From Polynucleobacter sp. AP-Kaivos-20-H2 (lineage in GTDB: Bacteria > Pseudomonadota > Gammaproteobacteria > Burkholderiales > Burkholderiaceae): 64,000 bases of DNA. The translations under genes were made by a program, and so were the position numbers. The stretch is taken from positions 1 to 64,000 of the forward strand of contig NZ_JACVOX010000001.1 of NCBI RefSeq assembly GCF_018882215.1, written 5' to 3'. Under the pieces are notes generated by a model, which was given only the letters and a program-made list of their open reading frames with translations, was not told the origin of the DNA and ran no database searches. How positions within the stretch are numbered: position 1 is the stretch's first letter; each line of letters begins with the position of its first letter. This document shows, piece after piece, positions 53,815-64,000 of this stretch.

Positions 53815-55047
53815 GTGACCTCCCCGCGCATAAATCTCTTAGATTTTGACGCTGACCAAATGGCAGCGTATGTCGCGGGGTTGAATGAAAAGCCCTTCAG
53901 GGCAAAGCAACTCATGCAGTGGATACACCAACGCGGTGTAGCTGACATTAACGACATGAGTGATTTGGCAAAAAGCTTTAGAGCAACTTTGCTAGATAAA
54001 GCGGAAGTACTTTCCCTCCCTGTTATCAAAGATGAGCATGCCAATGACGGCACGCGCAAGTGGCTATTGGATGTGGGCGCTGGTAATGCAGTCGAGTCTG
54101 TTTTTATTCCTGAGGATGATCGGGGCACCTTGTGTATCTCTTCTCAGGCGGGCTGCGCAGTCAATTGCCGTTTTTGCTCAACTGGGCATCAAGGTTTCTC
54201 ACGCAATCTGACTTCTGGCGAAATCATTGGCCAACTCTGGTTTGCCGAACATCTTTTGCGCAACGACCCTGAGGCTATTCGTAGAATTGAAAAGTTTCCA
54301 ACACCAGGCTGGGAACACACAGGGCGTGTGATTTCTAATGTGGTGATGATGGGCATGGGTGAGCCCTTGCTCAACTATGACAATGTGGTTTCTGCATTGC
54401 GCTTGATGCTCGATGACAGAGCGTACGGTTTATCACGCCGTCGTGTGACAGTTTCTACATCAGGTGTAGTGCCGATGATTGATCGTCTCGCACAAGATTG
54501 CCCAGTAGCATTGGCAGTTTCATTACATGCGCCCAATGACGCATTACGCGATCAATTGGTACCACTCAATCAAAAATATCCTCTACGTGAATTGCTTGAT
54601 GCGTGCGAACGTTACTTACCATTTGCACCAAGAGATTTCTTGACCTTTGAATATTGCATGCTCGATGGCGTGAATGACTCCGATATCCAGGCAAAAGAAT
54701 TAGTACGCTTACTCAGAAACATTAAGTGCAAAATTAATCTCATCCCATTTAATCCTTTCCCAGAGTCTGGCCTCAAGCGCTCATCAGCTCAACGCGTCAA
54801 TGCTTTTGCTGGCATCCTTTTAGATGCGGGCATGGTGGCCACTGTACGGAAGACACGCGGTGACGACATTGCGGCCGCCTGTGGTCAGTTGGCAGGGGAT
54901 GTTGTGGATCGCACCCGTGTGCGTGAACGCGCTGTTCACAATGCTGAGATCGAGCTCATAGAGGTTGAGTCGGGTGAAGAGTTTGATGAAGATATCAATC
55001 TGGGACCTAACGAGCACCCCATTGAGTGGCTCAAAAAGCTGAAGTAA
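53815..55047 (+). CDS. rlmN: Dual-specificity RNA methyltransferase RlmN
   Basis: A 410-residue radical SAM enzyme. The CxxxCxxC cluster is in [49 protein letters not shown] and [18 protein letters not shown] (the C-terminal catalytic Cys) are diagnostic. It methylates A2503 of 23S rRNA and A37 of some tRNAs. The GTG start at 53815 is supported by family alignment. No rodZ gene separates it from ispG. Confidence 0.95.
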   Translation: MTSPRINLLDFDADQMAAYVAGLNEKPFRAKQLMQWIHQRGVADINDMSDLAKSFRATLLDKAEVLSLPVIKDEHANDGTRKWLLDVGAGNAVESVFIPEDDRGTLCISSQAGCAVNCRFCSTGHQGFSRNLTSGEIIGQLWFAEHLLRNDPEAIRRIEKFPTPGWEHTGRVISNVVMMGMGEPLLNYDNVVSALRLMLDDRAYGLSRRRVTVSTSGVVPMIDRLAQDCPVALAVSLHAPNDALRDQLVPLNQKYPLRELLDACERYLPFAPRDFLTFEYCMLDGVNDSDIQAKELVRLLRNIKCKINLIPFNPFPESGLKRSSAQRVNAFAGILLDAGMVATVRKTRGDDIAAACGQLAGDVVDRTRVRERAVHNAEIELIEVESGEEFDEDINLGPNEHPIEWLKKLK

Positions 55048-55074
55048 AAATTAAAACCCGACCCATAGATCCTC

Positions 55075-56343
55075 ATGAGCTCTAATCAATCATTACCACC
55101 ACTTCCGCTAGGCCCATCCCCTAAGCGTGCAACGCGTCAAGCAACCGTTGCCTGGAAAACCAACATCATTACGGTTGGTGGAGATGCACCAGTGCGCGTG
55201 CAGTCAATGACCAATACCGATACTGCAGATGCAGTGGGTACTGCAATTCAGGTAAAGGAATTAGCCCGCGCTGGTTCAGAGATGGTGCGTATTACTGTCA
55301 ATACCCCAGAGGCGGCTGCCGCAGTTCCCTATATTCGTGAGCAGTTAGATAAGATGGATGTTTTGGTGCCGTTGATTGGCGACTTCCATTACAACGGCCA
55401 TACTTTATTAAATGATTTTCCGGAGTGCGCTAAAGCGCTCTCGAAGTACCGCATCAACCCAGGCAATGTGGGTAAGGGCGCCAAGCGTGATCCACAATTT
55501 GCTCAAATGATTGAAGCTGCTTGCAAATACGACAAGCCTATTCGAATTGGTGTGAACTGGGGTAGCTTGGATCAAGAGCTTCTGGCTTCGATCATGGATA
55601 GCAATGCAGCTCTGCCAAATCCAAAAACTGCGCAAGAAGTGATGATTGAGGCTTTGATTCAGTCGGCTTTGCAGTCGGCAGAAAAAGCGGTTGAGTTTGG
55701 TATGAATCCCGATCAAATTTTGCTTTCTTGCAAAGTCAGTAATGTTCAAGATTTAGTTGCTGTGTATCGTGATCTGTCTCGTCGCTCCGACTATCCACTG
55801 CACTTGGGTTTAACTGAAGCAGGCATGGGTAGCAAAGGCATTGTTTCCTCTACTGCAGCTATGGGTATTTTGTTGCAAGAAGGAATTGGCGATACCATTC
55901 GCGTTTCATTAACGCCTGATCCAGGCGCACCTCGTGAAAATGAAGTTATCGTTGCCCAAGAAATATTACAAACCATGGGCTTGCGTAATTTCACACCGAT
56001 GGTAATTGCATGCCCAGGTTGCGGAAGAACTACTAGCACTACCTTCCAAGAGTTAGCGGCGGATATCCAGTCTTATTTGCGTCAACAAATGCCTATTTGG
56101 AAGAAAACCCATCCTGGCGTAGAGAATATGAATGTCGCCGTGATGGGCTGTATTGTGAATGGCCCAGGCGAGAGTAAGCATGCCAATATTGGTATTTCAT
56201 TGCCTGGAACGGGTGAAACCCCTGCGGCCCCAGTGTTTGTCGATGGAGTTAAAGTCAAAACTCTGCGTGGTGAGAAAATTGCCGAAGAGTTTCAGGTGAT
56301 TGTTGACGAATACGTGAAGCAAAATTACGCAGCCAAGATTTAA
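55075..56343 (+). CDS. ispG: 4-hydroxy-3-methylbut-2-en-1-yl diphosphate synthase IspG
   Basis: A 422-residue iron-sulfur enzyme of the MEP isoprenoid pathway. It opens [35 protein letters not shown]. Cluster cysteines are in [17 protein letters not shown] and [23 protein letters not shown]. It converts MEcPP to HMBPP. Between rlmN and hisS. Confidence 0.97.
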   Translation: MSSNQSLPPLPLGPSPKRATRQATVAWKTNIITVGGDAPVRVQSMTNTDTADAVGTAIQVKELARAGSEMVRITVNTPEAAAAVPYIREQLDKMDVLVPLIGDFHYNGHTLLNDFPECAKALSKYRINPGNVGKGAKRDPQFAQMIEAACKYDKPIRIGVNWGSLDQELLASIMDSNAALPNPKTAQEVMIEALIQSALQSAEKAVEFGMNPDQILLSCKVSNVQDLVAVYRDLSRRSDYPLHLGLTEAGMGSKGIVSSTAAMGILLQEGIGDTIRVSLTPDPGAPRENEVIVAQEILQTMGLRNFTPMVIACPGCGRTTSTTFQELAADIQSYLRQQMPIWKKTHPGVENMNVAVMGCIVNGPGESKHANIGISLPGTGETPAAPVFVDGVKVKTLRGEKIAEEFQVIVDEYVKQNYAAKI

Positions 56344-56383
56344 ATAAGTTTAAGAAAAGCAAAAGCACAACAATAATAAAAAA

Positions 56384-57724
56384 ATGACTGATCAAAACAA
56401 AGACTCAAAAGTACAAGCAGCACAAGCCAAGGTTCAGAAGATTAATGGCGTGCGCGGTATGAATGATTTACTGCCAGCAGATGCTGCACAGTGGGCTCAT
56501 CTTGAGCATGTATTACGTGATTTGACTCGTGCTTACGGCTATGAGTTTTTGCGAACACCGATTGTTGAGGCAACTGCAGTATTTCAGCGTGGTATCGGTG
56601 AGGTTACCGATATTGTTGAAAAAGAAATGTATTCCTTTGAGGATCGCTTAAACGGCGAGCAACTCACCTTACGTCCTGAAGGCACTGCTGCTTTAGTTCG
56701 CTCTGTAATTGAAAATAACTTGTTATACGAAGGGCCGAAGCGTCTTTGGTATACCGGACCAATGTTTCGTCATGAGCGCCCACAGCGTGGCCGCTATCGT
56801 CAGTTCCACCAGTTTGGTATTGAGGCCTTAGGCTTTGCCGGACCTGATATTGATGCTGAAATCATTCTCATGGGTCAGCGCTTATGGGATGAGTTAGGGC
56901 TGAAGGGCGTCCGTTTAGAAATAAATTCCCTAGGTCAGGCTCCTGAGCGTGCCGAGCACCGCGCCGCATTGGTAACTTACTTTGAGAAAAATCAATCGCA
57001 GCTAGATGAAGATTCACAACGTCGTCTCACTACCAATCCCTTGCGTATATTGGATTCTAAAAATCCAGAGATGCAAGTATTGATTGAAGGCGCACCAAAA
57101 TTATTGGATTTCTTGGGCGAAGAGTCGCTAAAGCATTTCAATGCAGTGCAGGCATTAATTAAAGCAAATAACATCCCCTGCAAAATTAATCCTCGTTTAG
57201 TTCGCGGTCTTGATTACTACAACCTCACTGTATTTGAGTGGGTGACTGATGAATTAGGTGCTCAAGGCACTATTGCTGGCGGTGGACGCTATGACCCATT
57301 AATTGAGCGTATGGGTGGCAAAGCCGCGCCAGCTTGTGGTTGGGCTATGGGTATGGAGCGGGTTCTAGAGTTAATGAAGGTTTCTGGATCATTGCCAGAA
57401 GCTCAGGCTCAATGTGATATTTTTGTATTGCATCAAGGTGGCGAGACTTTGACTGCTGCCATGATCATCGCTGAGCGCTTGCGGAGCGCTGGAATCGATA
57501 CCATCCTGTTCTGTCCTCCTGACGGTCAATTAGCCAGCTTTAAGTCCCAAATGAAGAAGGCTGATGCTAGTGGGGCTGCCTTTGCGGTCATTATTGGGCC
57601 TGATGAATTAGCCAAGAATGAGGCGCAACTCAAGGACTTGCGTGGTACGGGTGAGCAGAAGTCCGTGCCTCTGGATGATGTTCTGGGGGCAGCAATTGAT
57701 GCCCTAGTTGGCGCCTCCGAATAG
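56384..57724 (+). CDS. hisS: Histidyl-tRNA synthetase
   Basis: A 446-residue class II synthetase. Motif 1 [16 protein letters not shown], motif 2 [27 protein letters not shown] and the His-binding loop [13 protein letters not shown] are present, with the C-terminal anticodon-binding domain at about 345-446. Charges tRNA-His. Slightly extended N-terminus before VRGMND. Confidence 0.97.
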   Translation: MTDQNKDSKVQAAQAKVQKINGVRGMNDLLPADAAQWAHLEHVLRDLTRAYGYEFLRTPIVEATAVFQRGIGEVTDIVEKEMYSFEDRLNGEQLTLRPEGTAALVRSVIENNLLYEGPKRLWYTGPMFRHERPQRGRYRQFHQFGIEALGFAGPDIDAEIILMGQRLWDELGLKGVRLEINSLGQAPERAEHRAALVTYFEKNQSQLDEDSQRRLTTNPLRILDSKNPEMQVLIEGAPKLLDFLGEESLKHFNAVQALIKANNIPCKINPRLVRGLDYYNLTVFEWVTDELGAQGTIAGGGRYDPLIERMGGKAAPACGWAMGMERVLELMKVSGSLPEAQAQCDIFVLHQGGETLTAAMIIAERLRSAGIDTILFCPPDGQLASFKSQMKKADASGAAFAVIIGPDELAKNEAQLKDLRGTGEQKSVPLDDVLGAAIDALVGASE

Positions 57725-57772
57725 AATTAAGCTAATACACACTAATTACCTATTAAATGAGTTTGGATTGAC

Positions 57773-58432
57773 ATGCCTTTAGATTTAGAAGAACAAGAAC
57801 AATTAGACCAATTCAAAGCGTTTTGGCAAAAGTACCGCAACCTGATTACTGGGGTCGTTACAGTTGCGTTGTTTGCTTATGCTGCATACAGTGGCTATCA
57901 ATGGTGGCGCAATAGTCAGGCACTCGAAGCGTCTAAGCTTTATGAAACGATGGTAGGTGCCATTGCTAAAGGCGATAAAGACCAGACTCTACGCGCAACA
58001 GATGATTTACAAAAAGATTTTGGTCGTACACCTTACGCAGCAATGTCTAGTTTGATCGCTGCACGAATTGCATCAGATGCAGGCGATAGCGCAAAAGCTC
58101 TGGAGTATTTGCGTTGGGCGGCAAAAAATTCATCCAATGATGGTTATCTTGGATTAGCGAAATTACGCCTAGTAACTCTATTGATTGAGCAGGGCAGTGA
58201 AAAAGATTTTGCAGAGGCTGATCAAATCTTGAATGAGAAACCGATTGCTGGTTTTGAATCCTTATGGCTTGAGCGTCGTGGCGATTGGTATTTGGCGCAA
58301 AAGAAAAATGAGCAAGCTAAAGTAAGCTATCAAGATGCCTGGAAAAAATTAGACCAAGCAAAAGAATTTCCTGAAGAAGCGCGTCGCCTTCTCAAGGTTA
58401 AATTAGATGCTGTTGGAGGAGTTGCTCAGTGA
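57773..58432 (+). CDS. yfgM: YfgM-like membrane-anchored TPR protein
   Basis: A 219-residue protein with N-terminal LDLEEQEQLDQFKAFWQKYRNLITGVVTVALFAYAAYSGYQWW, giving one membrane anchor, then TPR-like helices. It is the ancillary SecYEG chaperone of the YfgM type, between hisS and bamB as in E. coli. Its stop overlaps bamB. Confidence 0.92.
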   Translation: MPLDLEEQEQLDQFKAFWQKYRNLITGVVTVALFAYAAYSGYQWWRNSQALEASKLYETMVGAIAKGDKDQTLRATDDLQKDFGRTPYAAMSSLIAARIASDAGDSAKALEYLRWAAKNSSNDGYLGLAKLRLVTLLIEQGSEKDFAEADQILNEKPIAGFESLWLERRGDWYLAQKKNEQAKVSYQDAWKKLDQAKEFPEEARRLLKVKLDAVGGVAQ

Positions 58433-59589
58433 TGACTAAAGAAATAAGGCGTTTATCGATGCGCATAGGTGCCTCCTTGGTATTGGGTGCCGTGGTAATT
58501 GCTTTGGCTGCATGCTCTGGTAGCTCCAGAGTAAGAAAACCCGCTGATTTAGTGACTGTTACCAATCAATTTGATTTGCAGTCTGTCTGGTCAACTAGCA
58601 TTGGTTCATCTGAATCCTTTAATTTTCATCCTGTTGTTGCCGGCGATGCGGTGTACGCCGCTTCTCATGGCGGGAACTTAGCGAAGATTGATTTAGCAAC
58701 CGGTAATAAGCTCTGGTCTGTATCTGTTCCTGAGCGTTTGTCTATTGGCCCCGGCTCTGATGGTCGCACTACTGTAGCCGTAAGCACTAAAGGCATGGTC
58801 TACGCCTATGACGATACTGGCAAGCCGATGTGGAATGTCAGCGTTGGTAGCGAAGTATTAAGTGAGCCAGTAGTAGCTGGTGGTGTTGTCGTAGTGCGTG
58901 CACTAGACAATCGCTTCATTGGGCTGGATGCGCTAACGGGCGCTAAAAAATGGACTTATCAGCGTCAACAGGCTGCATTGTCATTGCGTGTTGGCTACGG
59001 CATGCTGGCTATTGGCAATGAAGTCATTGTTACTGGTTTCACTGGTGGGCGCTTTGGCATGATTGCTATTGCTAATGGCGGCTTAGTTTGGGAGACACCC
59101 GTTTCTTTTCCTAAGGGTTTCTCAGAGATTGAGCGCTTGAATGATGTCACCGCTAAACCAAGTATGGAAGGCGATATCCTCTGTGCAGTCTCTTATCAAG
59201 GACGCATTGGTTGCGGGCAGGCTCGCACAGGTAACCTTTTGTGGTTTAAAGACTATTCAAGTTATACCGGTACCTCACAAAGCACCGACATGGTTTTCTC
59301 GGCAAACGATAAGTCTTATGTCACCGCCTTTGCAACGAAAGACGGTACTCAAGTTTGGGAAAACACACAGCTGACATTCCGTGATGTTGGTGAATCGCTT
59401 GCAGTGGGCAGAGTGCTGCTCATGGGTGATGCTCAAGGTTATATCCATGCATTTTCACAGGCGAATGGCGAGATGGTTGCGCGTATTCGTCACGATAGTA
59501 GTCCAATCTCGGCTGCCCCCATTGCGGTAGGCGGTCTCATCTTGGTTCAATCTCAAGGTGGAAAAATAGCGGCGTACAGTCCAAAATGA
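58432..59589 (+). CDS. bamB: Outer-membrane assembly lipoprotein BamB
   Basis: A 385-residue lipoprotein with lipobox LAAC near residue 28 and an eight-bladed beta-propeller (repeats such as [34 protein letters not shown]). It is part of the BAM complex. ATG 58432 overlaps the yfgM TGA; GTG 58429 is an alternative with better spacing from GGAGGA. Overlaps der by 4 bases. Confidence 0.94.
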   Translation: MTKEIRRLSMRIGASLVLGAVVIALAACSGSSRVRKPADLVTVTNQFDLQSVWSTSIGSSESFNFHPVVAGDAVYAASHGGNLAKIDLATGNKLWSVSVPERLSIGPGSDGRTTVAVSTKGMVYAYDDTGKPMWNVSVGSEVLSEPVVAGGVVVVRALDNRFIGLDALTGAKKWTYQRQQAALSLRVGYGMLAIGNEVIVTGFTGGRFGMIAIANGGLVWETPVSFPKGFSEIERLNDVTAKPSMEGDILCAVSYQGRIGCGQARTGNLLWFKDYSSYTGTSQSTDMVFSANDKSYVTAFATKDGTQVWENTQLTFRDVGESLAVGRVLLMGDAQGYIHAFSQANGEMVARIRHDSSPISAAPIAVGGLILVQSQGGKIAAYSPK

Positions 59590-60950
59590 ATCCAGTCATC
59601 ACTATCGTCGGTCGTCCCAATGTGGGAAAGTCGACTCTCTTTAATCGCTTAACGCGTTCACGTGATGCATTGGTGGCGGACTTTTCTGGCTTAACCAGAG
59701 ATCGACACTACGGCAAAGGTCGTATTGGTGAGCGTGCTTTTATTTGCGTAGACACCGGTGGTTTTGAGCCAGTAGCTAAGACCGGCATTGTTGCTGAGAT
59801 GGCAAAGCAGACTAAGCAAGCTGTTGCTGAATCTGACATTGTGATTTTCTTGGTTGACGGTCGTCTCGGTATGGCGCCACAAGATCGCGTCATCGCCGAT
59901 TTCTTACGTAAGACTGGCCGACCAATCATCCTCGCGGTTAATAAAACAGAAGGCATGCAGGCTGGCGTTGTCACAGCCGACTTCCATGAGCTTGGTTTAG
60001 GTGAACCGTTCCCAATTTCTTCAGCGCATGGCGATGGTGTGCGTGGCTTGATCGACGACGCATTAGATTCCCTTGGTATTGCAGAGCCAGATGAAGATGA
60101 ATTGGCTAACGATCCAAATCGTCCAATGAAGATCGCTGTAGTAGGGCGCCCTAACGTTGGTAAGTCAACGTTGATTAACAAATTAATCGGTGAAGAGCGC
60201 GTCATTGCATTTGATATGCCAGGTACCACTCGTGATGCGATCGAAGTTCCGTTTGAGCGCAATGGCAAGCCTTACATCTTGGTTGACACTGCAGGTTTGC
60301 GTCGCCGTGGCAAAGTTTTTGAAGCGATTGAAAAGTTCTCTGTTGTTAAAACATTGCAAGCGATTGCTGACTGTAATGTGGTGATCTTGATGTTAGATGC
60401 TCAGCAAGATATTTCTGAGCAAGATGCGCACATCGCTGGATTTATTGTGGAAGCTGGTCGCGCTTTAGTGGTTGCAGTGAACAAGTGGGATGGCTTGGAT
60501 GCGTATGTAAAAGAGCGCGCTCGATTAGAGATTGCACAAAAGCTACGCTTCCTCGATTTTGCAAATGTGCACCCAATCTCCGCTAAAAAGGGTACAGGCC
60601 TTAAGGAGCTCTTTAAGGATGTGGATTCTGCCTATGCAGCCGCAATGGCAAAACTACCAACCCCACGCTTGACCCGTATTTTGCAAGAGGCAATTGAACA
60701 TCAACAGCCTAAACGCGTTGGTATGGGCCGTCCTAAATTGCGTTATGCCCACCAAGGGGGCATGAATCCTCCAATTGTGGTCATTCATGGCACATCCTTG
60801 AGTGGGGTGACAGATAGCTACAAGCGATACTTGGAAGGCCGCTTTAGGGATGTCTTTAAATTACGCGGTACGCCTCTGCGCATTCAGATGAATACCGCTA
60901 AAAACCCCTACGTAGAAGCGGATAAGGGTAAAAAAGGCAAAAAGCGTTAA
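59586..60950 (+). CDS. der: Ribosome biogenesis GTPase Der (EngA)
   Basis: A 454-residue protein with two GTPase domains: [17 protein letters not shown] with LVDGR and NKTE, then [17 protein letters not shown] with MLDAQ and NKWD, and a KH-like domain. It matures the 50S subunit. Follows bamB with an ATGA overlap. Confidence 0.97.
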   Translation: MNPVITIVGRPNVGKSTLFNRLTRSRDALVADFSGLTRDRHYGKGRIGERAFICVDTGGFEPVAKTGIVAEMAKQTKQAVAESDIVIFLVDGRLGMAPQDRVIADFLRKTGRPIILAVNKTEGMQAGVVTADFHELGLGEPFPISSAHGDGVRGLIDDALDSLGIAEPDEDELANDPNRPMKIAVVGRPNVGKSTLINKLIGEERVIAFDMPGTTRDAIEVPFERNGKPYILVDTAGLRRRGKVFEAIEKFSVVKTLQAIADCNVVILMLDAQQDISEQDAHIAGFIVEAGRALVVAVNKWDGLDAYVKERARLEIAQKLRFLDFANVHPISAKKGTGLKELFKDVDSAYAAAMAKLPTPRLTRILQEAIEHQQPKRVGMGRPKLRYAHQGGMNPPIVVIHGTSLSGVTDSYKRYLEGRFRDVFKLRGTPLRIQMNTAKNPYVEADKGKKGKKR

Positions 60951-60981
60951 TTTGAGCTTAGTTTTATCCATCATTCGAAAT

Positions 60982-61023
60982 GGGCTTGATTTTTTCGAAA
61001 ATCAGCCCAATATAGAGGGCTGA
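60982..61023 (+). promoter_or_regulatory. Mutually exclusive hairpins in the der-hfq interval
   Basis: Segment 1, GGGCT-T-GATTTT (60982-60993), pairs with AAAATC-AGCCC (60998-61008) around a TTCG tetraloop. The same AGCCC arm, read as TCAGCCC (61002-61008), also pairs with GGGCTGA (61017-61023). Only one stem can form at a time, as in an attenuator. No T run follows on the plus strand. Confidence 0.5.
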
Positions 61024-61131
61024 GTAAGTAGTTTGCAATAAATGGTTTTAGTGAAGGTTTGCAGTGAATTGGTATTTAAAAAAGCAAGACTCCCAAAAAA
61101 GTAATTAAGCAAAAAATAATTAAGGAGCAGT

Positions 61132-61383
61132 ATGAGTAATAGCAACCCCAACAAAATTCAATTACTTCAGGATCCGTTTCTCAATGCTTTGCGCAAAGAG
61201 CATGTTCCTGTTTCGATCTATCTTGTAAACGGTATTAAGTTGCAGGGCAATATTGAATCTTTTGATCAATATGTTGTCCTCTTGCGTAATACCGTGACAC
61301 AGATGGTTTACAAACATGCAATCTCCACGATCGTTCCCGCTCGTGCGATTGATTTCCGTTTGGAAGAAGCTAGCCCTGTATAA
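61132..61383 (+). CDS. hfq: RNA chaperone Hfq
   Basis: An 83-residue Hfq. Sm1/Sm2 motifs are [43 protein letters not shown] and [13 protein letters not shown]. It forms hexamers that bring small RNAs and mRNAs together. The ribosome site is TAAGGAGCAGT. A 181-base leader precedes it. Confidence 0.98.
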   Translation: MSNSNPNKIQLLQDPFLNALRKEHVPVSIYLVNGIKLQGNIESFDQYVVLLRNTVTQMVYKHAISTIVPARAIDFRLEEASPV

Positions 61384-62617
61384 AACTGGAGTAGATGCGG
61401 CACGCGCCGTTCTGGTTGGTGTAGATACAGGACGCGAGGATTTTGCGGATAGCATGGCTGAGCTCAGTCTTTTGGCTGACAGCGCCGGCTCTATACCTGC
61501 AGCCAGCGTTATTGCACGCAAGGGCAAAACTGACCCCGCGTTGTTTATTGGTTCGGGCAAGGCTAACGAACTCAAGAGGGTGATGGAGGAGCAGGGCGCA
61601 GAGCTTGCCATTTTTAATCATCCGCTATCACCAACTCAGCAGCGCAATTTAGAGCGCCACATTGGCTTTCATGTAATGGACCGTACGGGCTTGATTTTGG
61701 ATATCTTTAGTCAAAGAGCACAAAGTCATATTGGTAAGACTCAAGTTGAGCTTGCACAAGTCCGCTATCGCATGTCACGCTTAGTGAGAGCTTGGAGTCA
61801 CTTGGAGCGTCAACGCGGCGGTATTGGTGTGCGTGGTGGTCCTGGCGAAACGCAGATGGAATTAGACCGACGGATGCTGGCGACCAAAGCGAAGCGCTTA
61901 GAAAATGAGCTTGAAAAACTGCAGCGCCAACAAAGAACTCAAAGAAGAGCCCGTCACCGCAAAGATGTTTTTTCGGTCTCTTTGGTTGGTTATACCAATG
62001 CCGGTAAATCCACTCTGTTTAACGCCCTAACCAAAGCGGGGACTTACGCCGCTGACCAGTTGTTTGCCACTCTAGATACCAACTCCAGAAAGGTCCATTT
62101 GGAAGGCGTTGGTTCCATTGTGGTCTCTGACACGGTTGGATTTATCCGGGATTTGCCTCACCAGTTAGTAGAGGCTTTTAGAGCCACCTTGGATGAAACC
62201 ATTGATGCCGACCTGATTTTGCATGTTATTGATGCCTGTAGCCCTGTGGCTAGGGAGCAAAAAGCGGAAGTTGAGGCAGTTTTGGAGGAAATCGGGGCAG
62301 ATGATATCCCTCGTATCGAGGTTATGAATAAGATTGACCAGATGCCCCAAACCTTCACCCGTGGGGCTGTTTTAGAACGGGATGGGGAGGGTACTCCGAG
62401 CCAGGTTTTCCTGTCGGCCAAGACGGGCTTGGGCCTTGATTTACTCCGTTCAGCCTTGGCCGAATGCTCCCAAATGACTGATAGAATAAGGGTCGAGCAC
62501 AACCGTGCCAAGAAGCAATTGGCCCCGGATGAGTTTTTAGAGCCCTTACCCGAACGACCAGAAACTTCTGAATTTAATCCGATTGCCAAACGAAGCTATT
62601 TTTCAAATGATGCGTAA
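61316..62617 (+). CDS. hflX: GTPase HflX
   Basis: A 433-residue GTPase by the first in-frame ATG. Domain order: N-terminal [15 protein letters not shown], the HflX helical stretch [39 protein letters not shown], then G1 [15 protein letters not shown] and NKID. It splits stalled or stressed ribosomes. The start is uncertain: ATG 61316 lies inside hfq, and GTG 61343, TTG 61349 or a later codon could be used. Overlaps hflK by 11 bases. Confidence 0.93.
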   Translation: MQSPRSFPLVRLISVWKKLALYKTGVDAARAVLVGVDTGREDFADSMAELSLLADSAGSIPAASVIARKGKTDPALFIGSGKANELKRVMEEQGAELAIFNHPLSPTQQRNLERHIGFHVMDRTGLILDIFSQRAQSHIGKTQVELAQVRYRMSRLVRAWSHLERQRGGIGVRGGPGETQMELDRRMLATKAKRLENELEKLQRQQRTQRRARHRKDVFSVSLVGYTNAGKSTLFNALTKAGTYAADQLFATLDTNSRKVHLEGVGSIVVSDTVGFIRDLPHQLVEAFRATLDETIDADLILHVIDACSPVAREQKAEVEAVLEEIGADDIPRIEVMNKIDQMPQTFTRGAVLERDGEGTPSQVFLSAKTGLGLDLLRSALAECSQMTDRIRVEHNRAKKQLAPDEFLEPLPERPETSEFNPIAKRSYFSNDA

Positions 62618-64000
62618 ATTTCTCGAACTGTTTTCGGTCAATGATCCAGGTTGGGGCAATAGCCACAATTCCGGTGGATCCAAAGATGCCAAAGATGGGC
62701 AGGGAAATGAACAAGCTCCCAAAGCGGATCCAGAAACCAATAAACCAGTAGAAACTCAGCCAACGAATCCGCCAACGAATCAGCCAGTTAAGCCAGACGG
62801 CCCGCCAGACTTAGACGAGCTATGGCGCGATTTCAACGACAGAATCGCCGGCATCTTTGGCGGCAAGAAAACCCCAGGCGCAACAGGCGGTCCTGCAAGT
62901 AAGCCAACGAATAAACCAAACAGCACTGATATTCCTCCGCCTTCACAACGTGGAAATGGCGGTAAGGGTGGTGGCGGGATCAATACACCTAACTTTAATT
63001 TCACCAATCCATTTGGATCGAAAGCAAGCATTCTGGTTGCAGGTGCAATTGTCTTCTTTGTGTGGATTTGCAGTGGCTTCTTCATTATTCAAGAAGGGCA
63101 GGCTGGCGTTATTCTGACTTTTGGTAAATACGATTACACCGCTAAGCCTGGTATCAATTGGCACATGCCTTGGCCGATTCAATCTGAGGAGACTGTCAAT
63201 CTCTCAGGCGTTCGCTCGGTAGAGGTCGGTCGCCCTGTATTGATCAAGGCTACCAATCAAAAAGATTCCTCCATGCTCACAGAAGATGAGAACATCATCG
63301 ATGTGCGTTTTGCTGTGCAATATCGTCTCAAGGATCCTACGGATTATTTATTTAATAATCGTGATCCTGATACTGCAGTTGTGCAAGCGGCAGAAACTGC
63401 AGTGCGTGAGATTGTTGCCCGCAGCAAAATGGATACCGTGTTGTATGAGGGGCGCGAAAAGATTGGTATTGATTTAGCCAACTCAATTCAGAAGATTTTG
63501 GATAGCTACAAAACAGGCATATATGTGACCAGTGTGACTGTGCAAAACGTTCAACCGCCCGAACAAGTTCAAGCTGCGTTTGACGATGCAGTCAAAGCAG
63601 GTCAAGACCAAGAGCGCTTGAAGAGTGAAGGTCAGGCTTATGCCAATGACATTATTCCGCGCGCCAAAGGTACTGCAGCCCGTCTCATTCAGGAGGCGGA
63701 AGGCTATAAGGCTCGTGTAGTTGCTACTGCGGAGGGTGATGCCGCGCGCTTTAAACAAATTTTGGTGGAGTACGCAAAGGCACCACAAGTAACGCGTGAT
63801 CGTATGTATATCGACAGCATGCGTGAGATGTATAACAACGTGACCAAAATCTTGGTTGATACCACCAAGAGCAATAGCCTTTTATATCTCCCACTCGATA
63901 AGATCGTTGCACAGGTGAGTGCTGAAAGTGCTCAAGCGGCAAATACACAGACAAATCAGTCTGGTACCAACACTCCTACTGGTAGCGTGACAGTTGGTGG
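62607..64000 (+). CDS. hflK: HflK, FtsH-protease modulator (3' end outside window)
   Basis: Open to the window edge, 464 codons visible. It starts [21 protein letters not shown], has a long Pro/Asn/Thr-rich linker (62660-62990), one membrane helix at about 134-155 (ASILVAGAIVFFVWICSGFF) and an SPFH domain (EGQAGVILTFGKYDYTAKPGINWHMP). With HflC it encircles FtsH. The start ATG 62607 overlaps the hflX stop. Confidence 0.95.
   Translation, partial: MMRKFLELFSVNDPGWGNSHNSGGSKDAKDGQGNEQAPKADPETNKPVETQPTNPPTNQPVKPDGPPDLDELWRDFNDRIAGIFGGKKTPGATGGPASKPTNKPNSTDIPPPSQRGNGGKGGGGINTPNFNFTNPFGSKASILVAGAIVFFVWICSGFFIIQEGQAGVILTFGKYDYTAKPGINWHMPWPIQSEETVNLSGVRSVEVGRPVLIKATNQKDSSMLTEDENIIDVRFAVQYRLKDPTDYLFNNRDPDTAVVQAAETAVREIVARSKMDTVLYEGREKIGIDLANSIQKILDSYKTGIYVTSVTVQNVQPPEQVQAAFDDAVKAGQDQERLKSEGQAYANDIIPRAKGTAARLIQEAEGYKARVVATAEGDAARFKQILVEYAKAPQVTRDRMYIDSMREMYNNVTKILVDTTKSNSLLYLPLDKIVAQVSAESAQAANTQTNQSGTNTPTGSVTVG

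Noticed and set aside
1..64000. CRISPR array or tRNA genes
   Set aside because: No regularly spaced repeats and no tRNA-like cloverleaf sequence were found.

Overview
The window looks like chromosomal DNA of a free-living betaproteobacterium in the Burkholderiales, most like Polynucleobacter. This rests on moderate GC content, four solo Bug/TctC-type binding proteins, the rpmE2-rho-trxA block, ffs-dnaX-ybaB-recR, surE-pcm-nlpD and the ndk-rlmN-ispG-hisS-yfgM-bamB-der-hfq-hflX-hflK block. The genus is inferred from gene order and protein character, not from a database search.

Layout. 1-127 is the right end of an IS3-family insertion sequence. 145-13290 is a metabolic and envelope region: two FAH-fold hydrolases, three Bug solute receptors, a class II aldolase with a signal peptide, an uncharacterised four-gene cluster (DUF6152-like, an unnamed exported protein, two DUF6644-like membrane proteins), a SemiSWEET transporter, a lipoprotein alpha/beta hydrolase, an enoyl-CoA hydratase, a DUF5993-DsbB pair and small surface proteins. 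13309-18839, all on the minus strand, holds a MATE exporter coupled to a GT-C-like membrane enzyme, then rpmE2, rho and trxA, the last three each with its own intrinsic terminator. 18950-25476 is a large AddB/AddA-like helicase-nuclease pair.

25499-36257 is the most accessory-like stretch. It has a BrnT/BrnA toxin-antitoxin pair, a TPR/transmembrane protein, DUF1993, a Bug receptor coupled to a tartrate/D-malate dehydrogenase, an SOS-type umuDC operon under a perfect LexA box and followed by a 43-residue protein, a HigB/HigA-like pair, a DnaQ-like exonuclease, a periplasmic double rhodanese, a candidate 43-residue membrane protein and an HTH-nucleotidyltransferase/HEPN pair.

36361-39197 is the ffs RNA divergent from dnaX-ybaB-recR. 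39445-46910 is a carbohydrate porin and a tripartite HME-type RND metal-efflux operon in which all three genes start with TTG. 46913-51416 is surE-pcm-nlpD-exonuclease-rlmD, with no rpoS after nlpD. 51471-53082 holds an outer-membrane barrel protein, a 26-residue membrane ORF and a Bax inhibitor-1 family gene. 53343-64000 is the conserved housekeeping block from ndk to hflK; hflK runs off the end of the window.

Several genes too short for ordinary gene calling are included (10432-10590, 27670-27786, 32016-32147, 35028-35159, 52198-52278). Starts were moved to internal codons where a ribosome binding site or signal peptide demanded it. No tRNA, rRNA, CRISPR array or prophage was seen.
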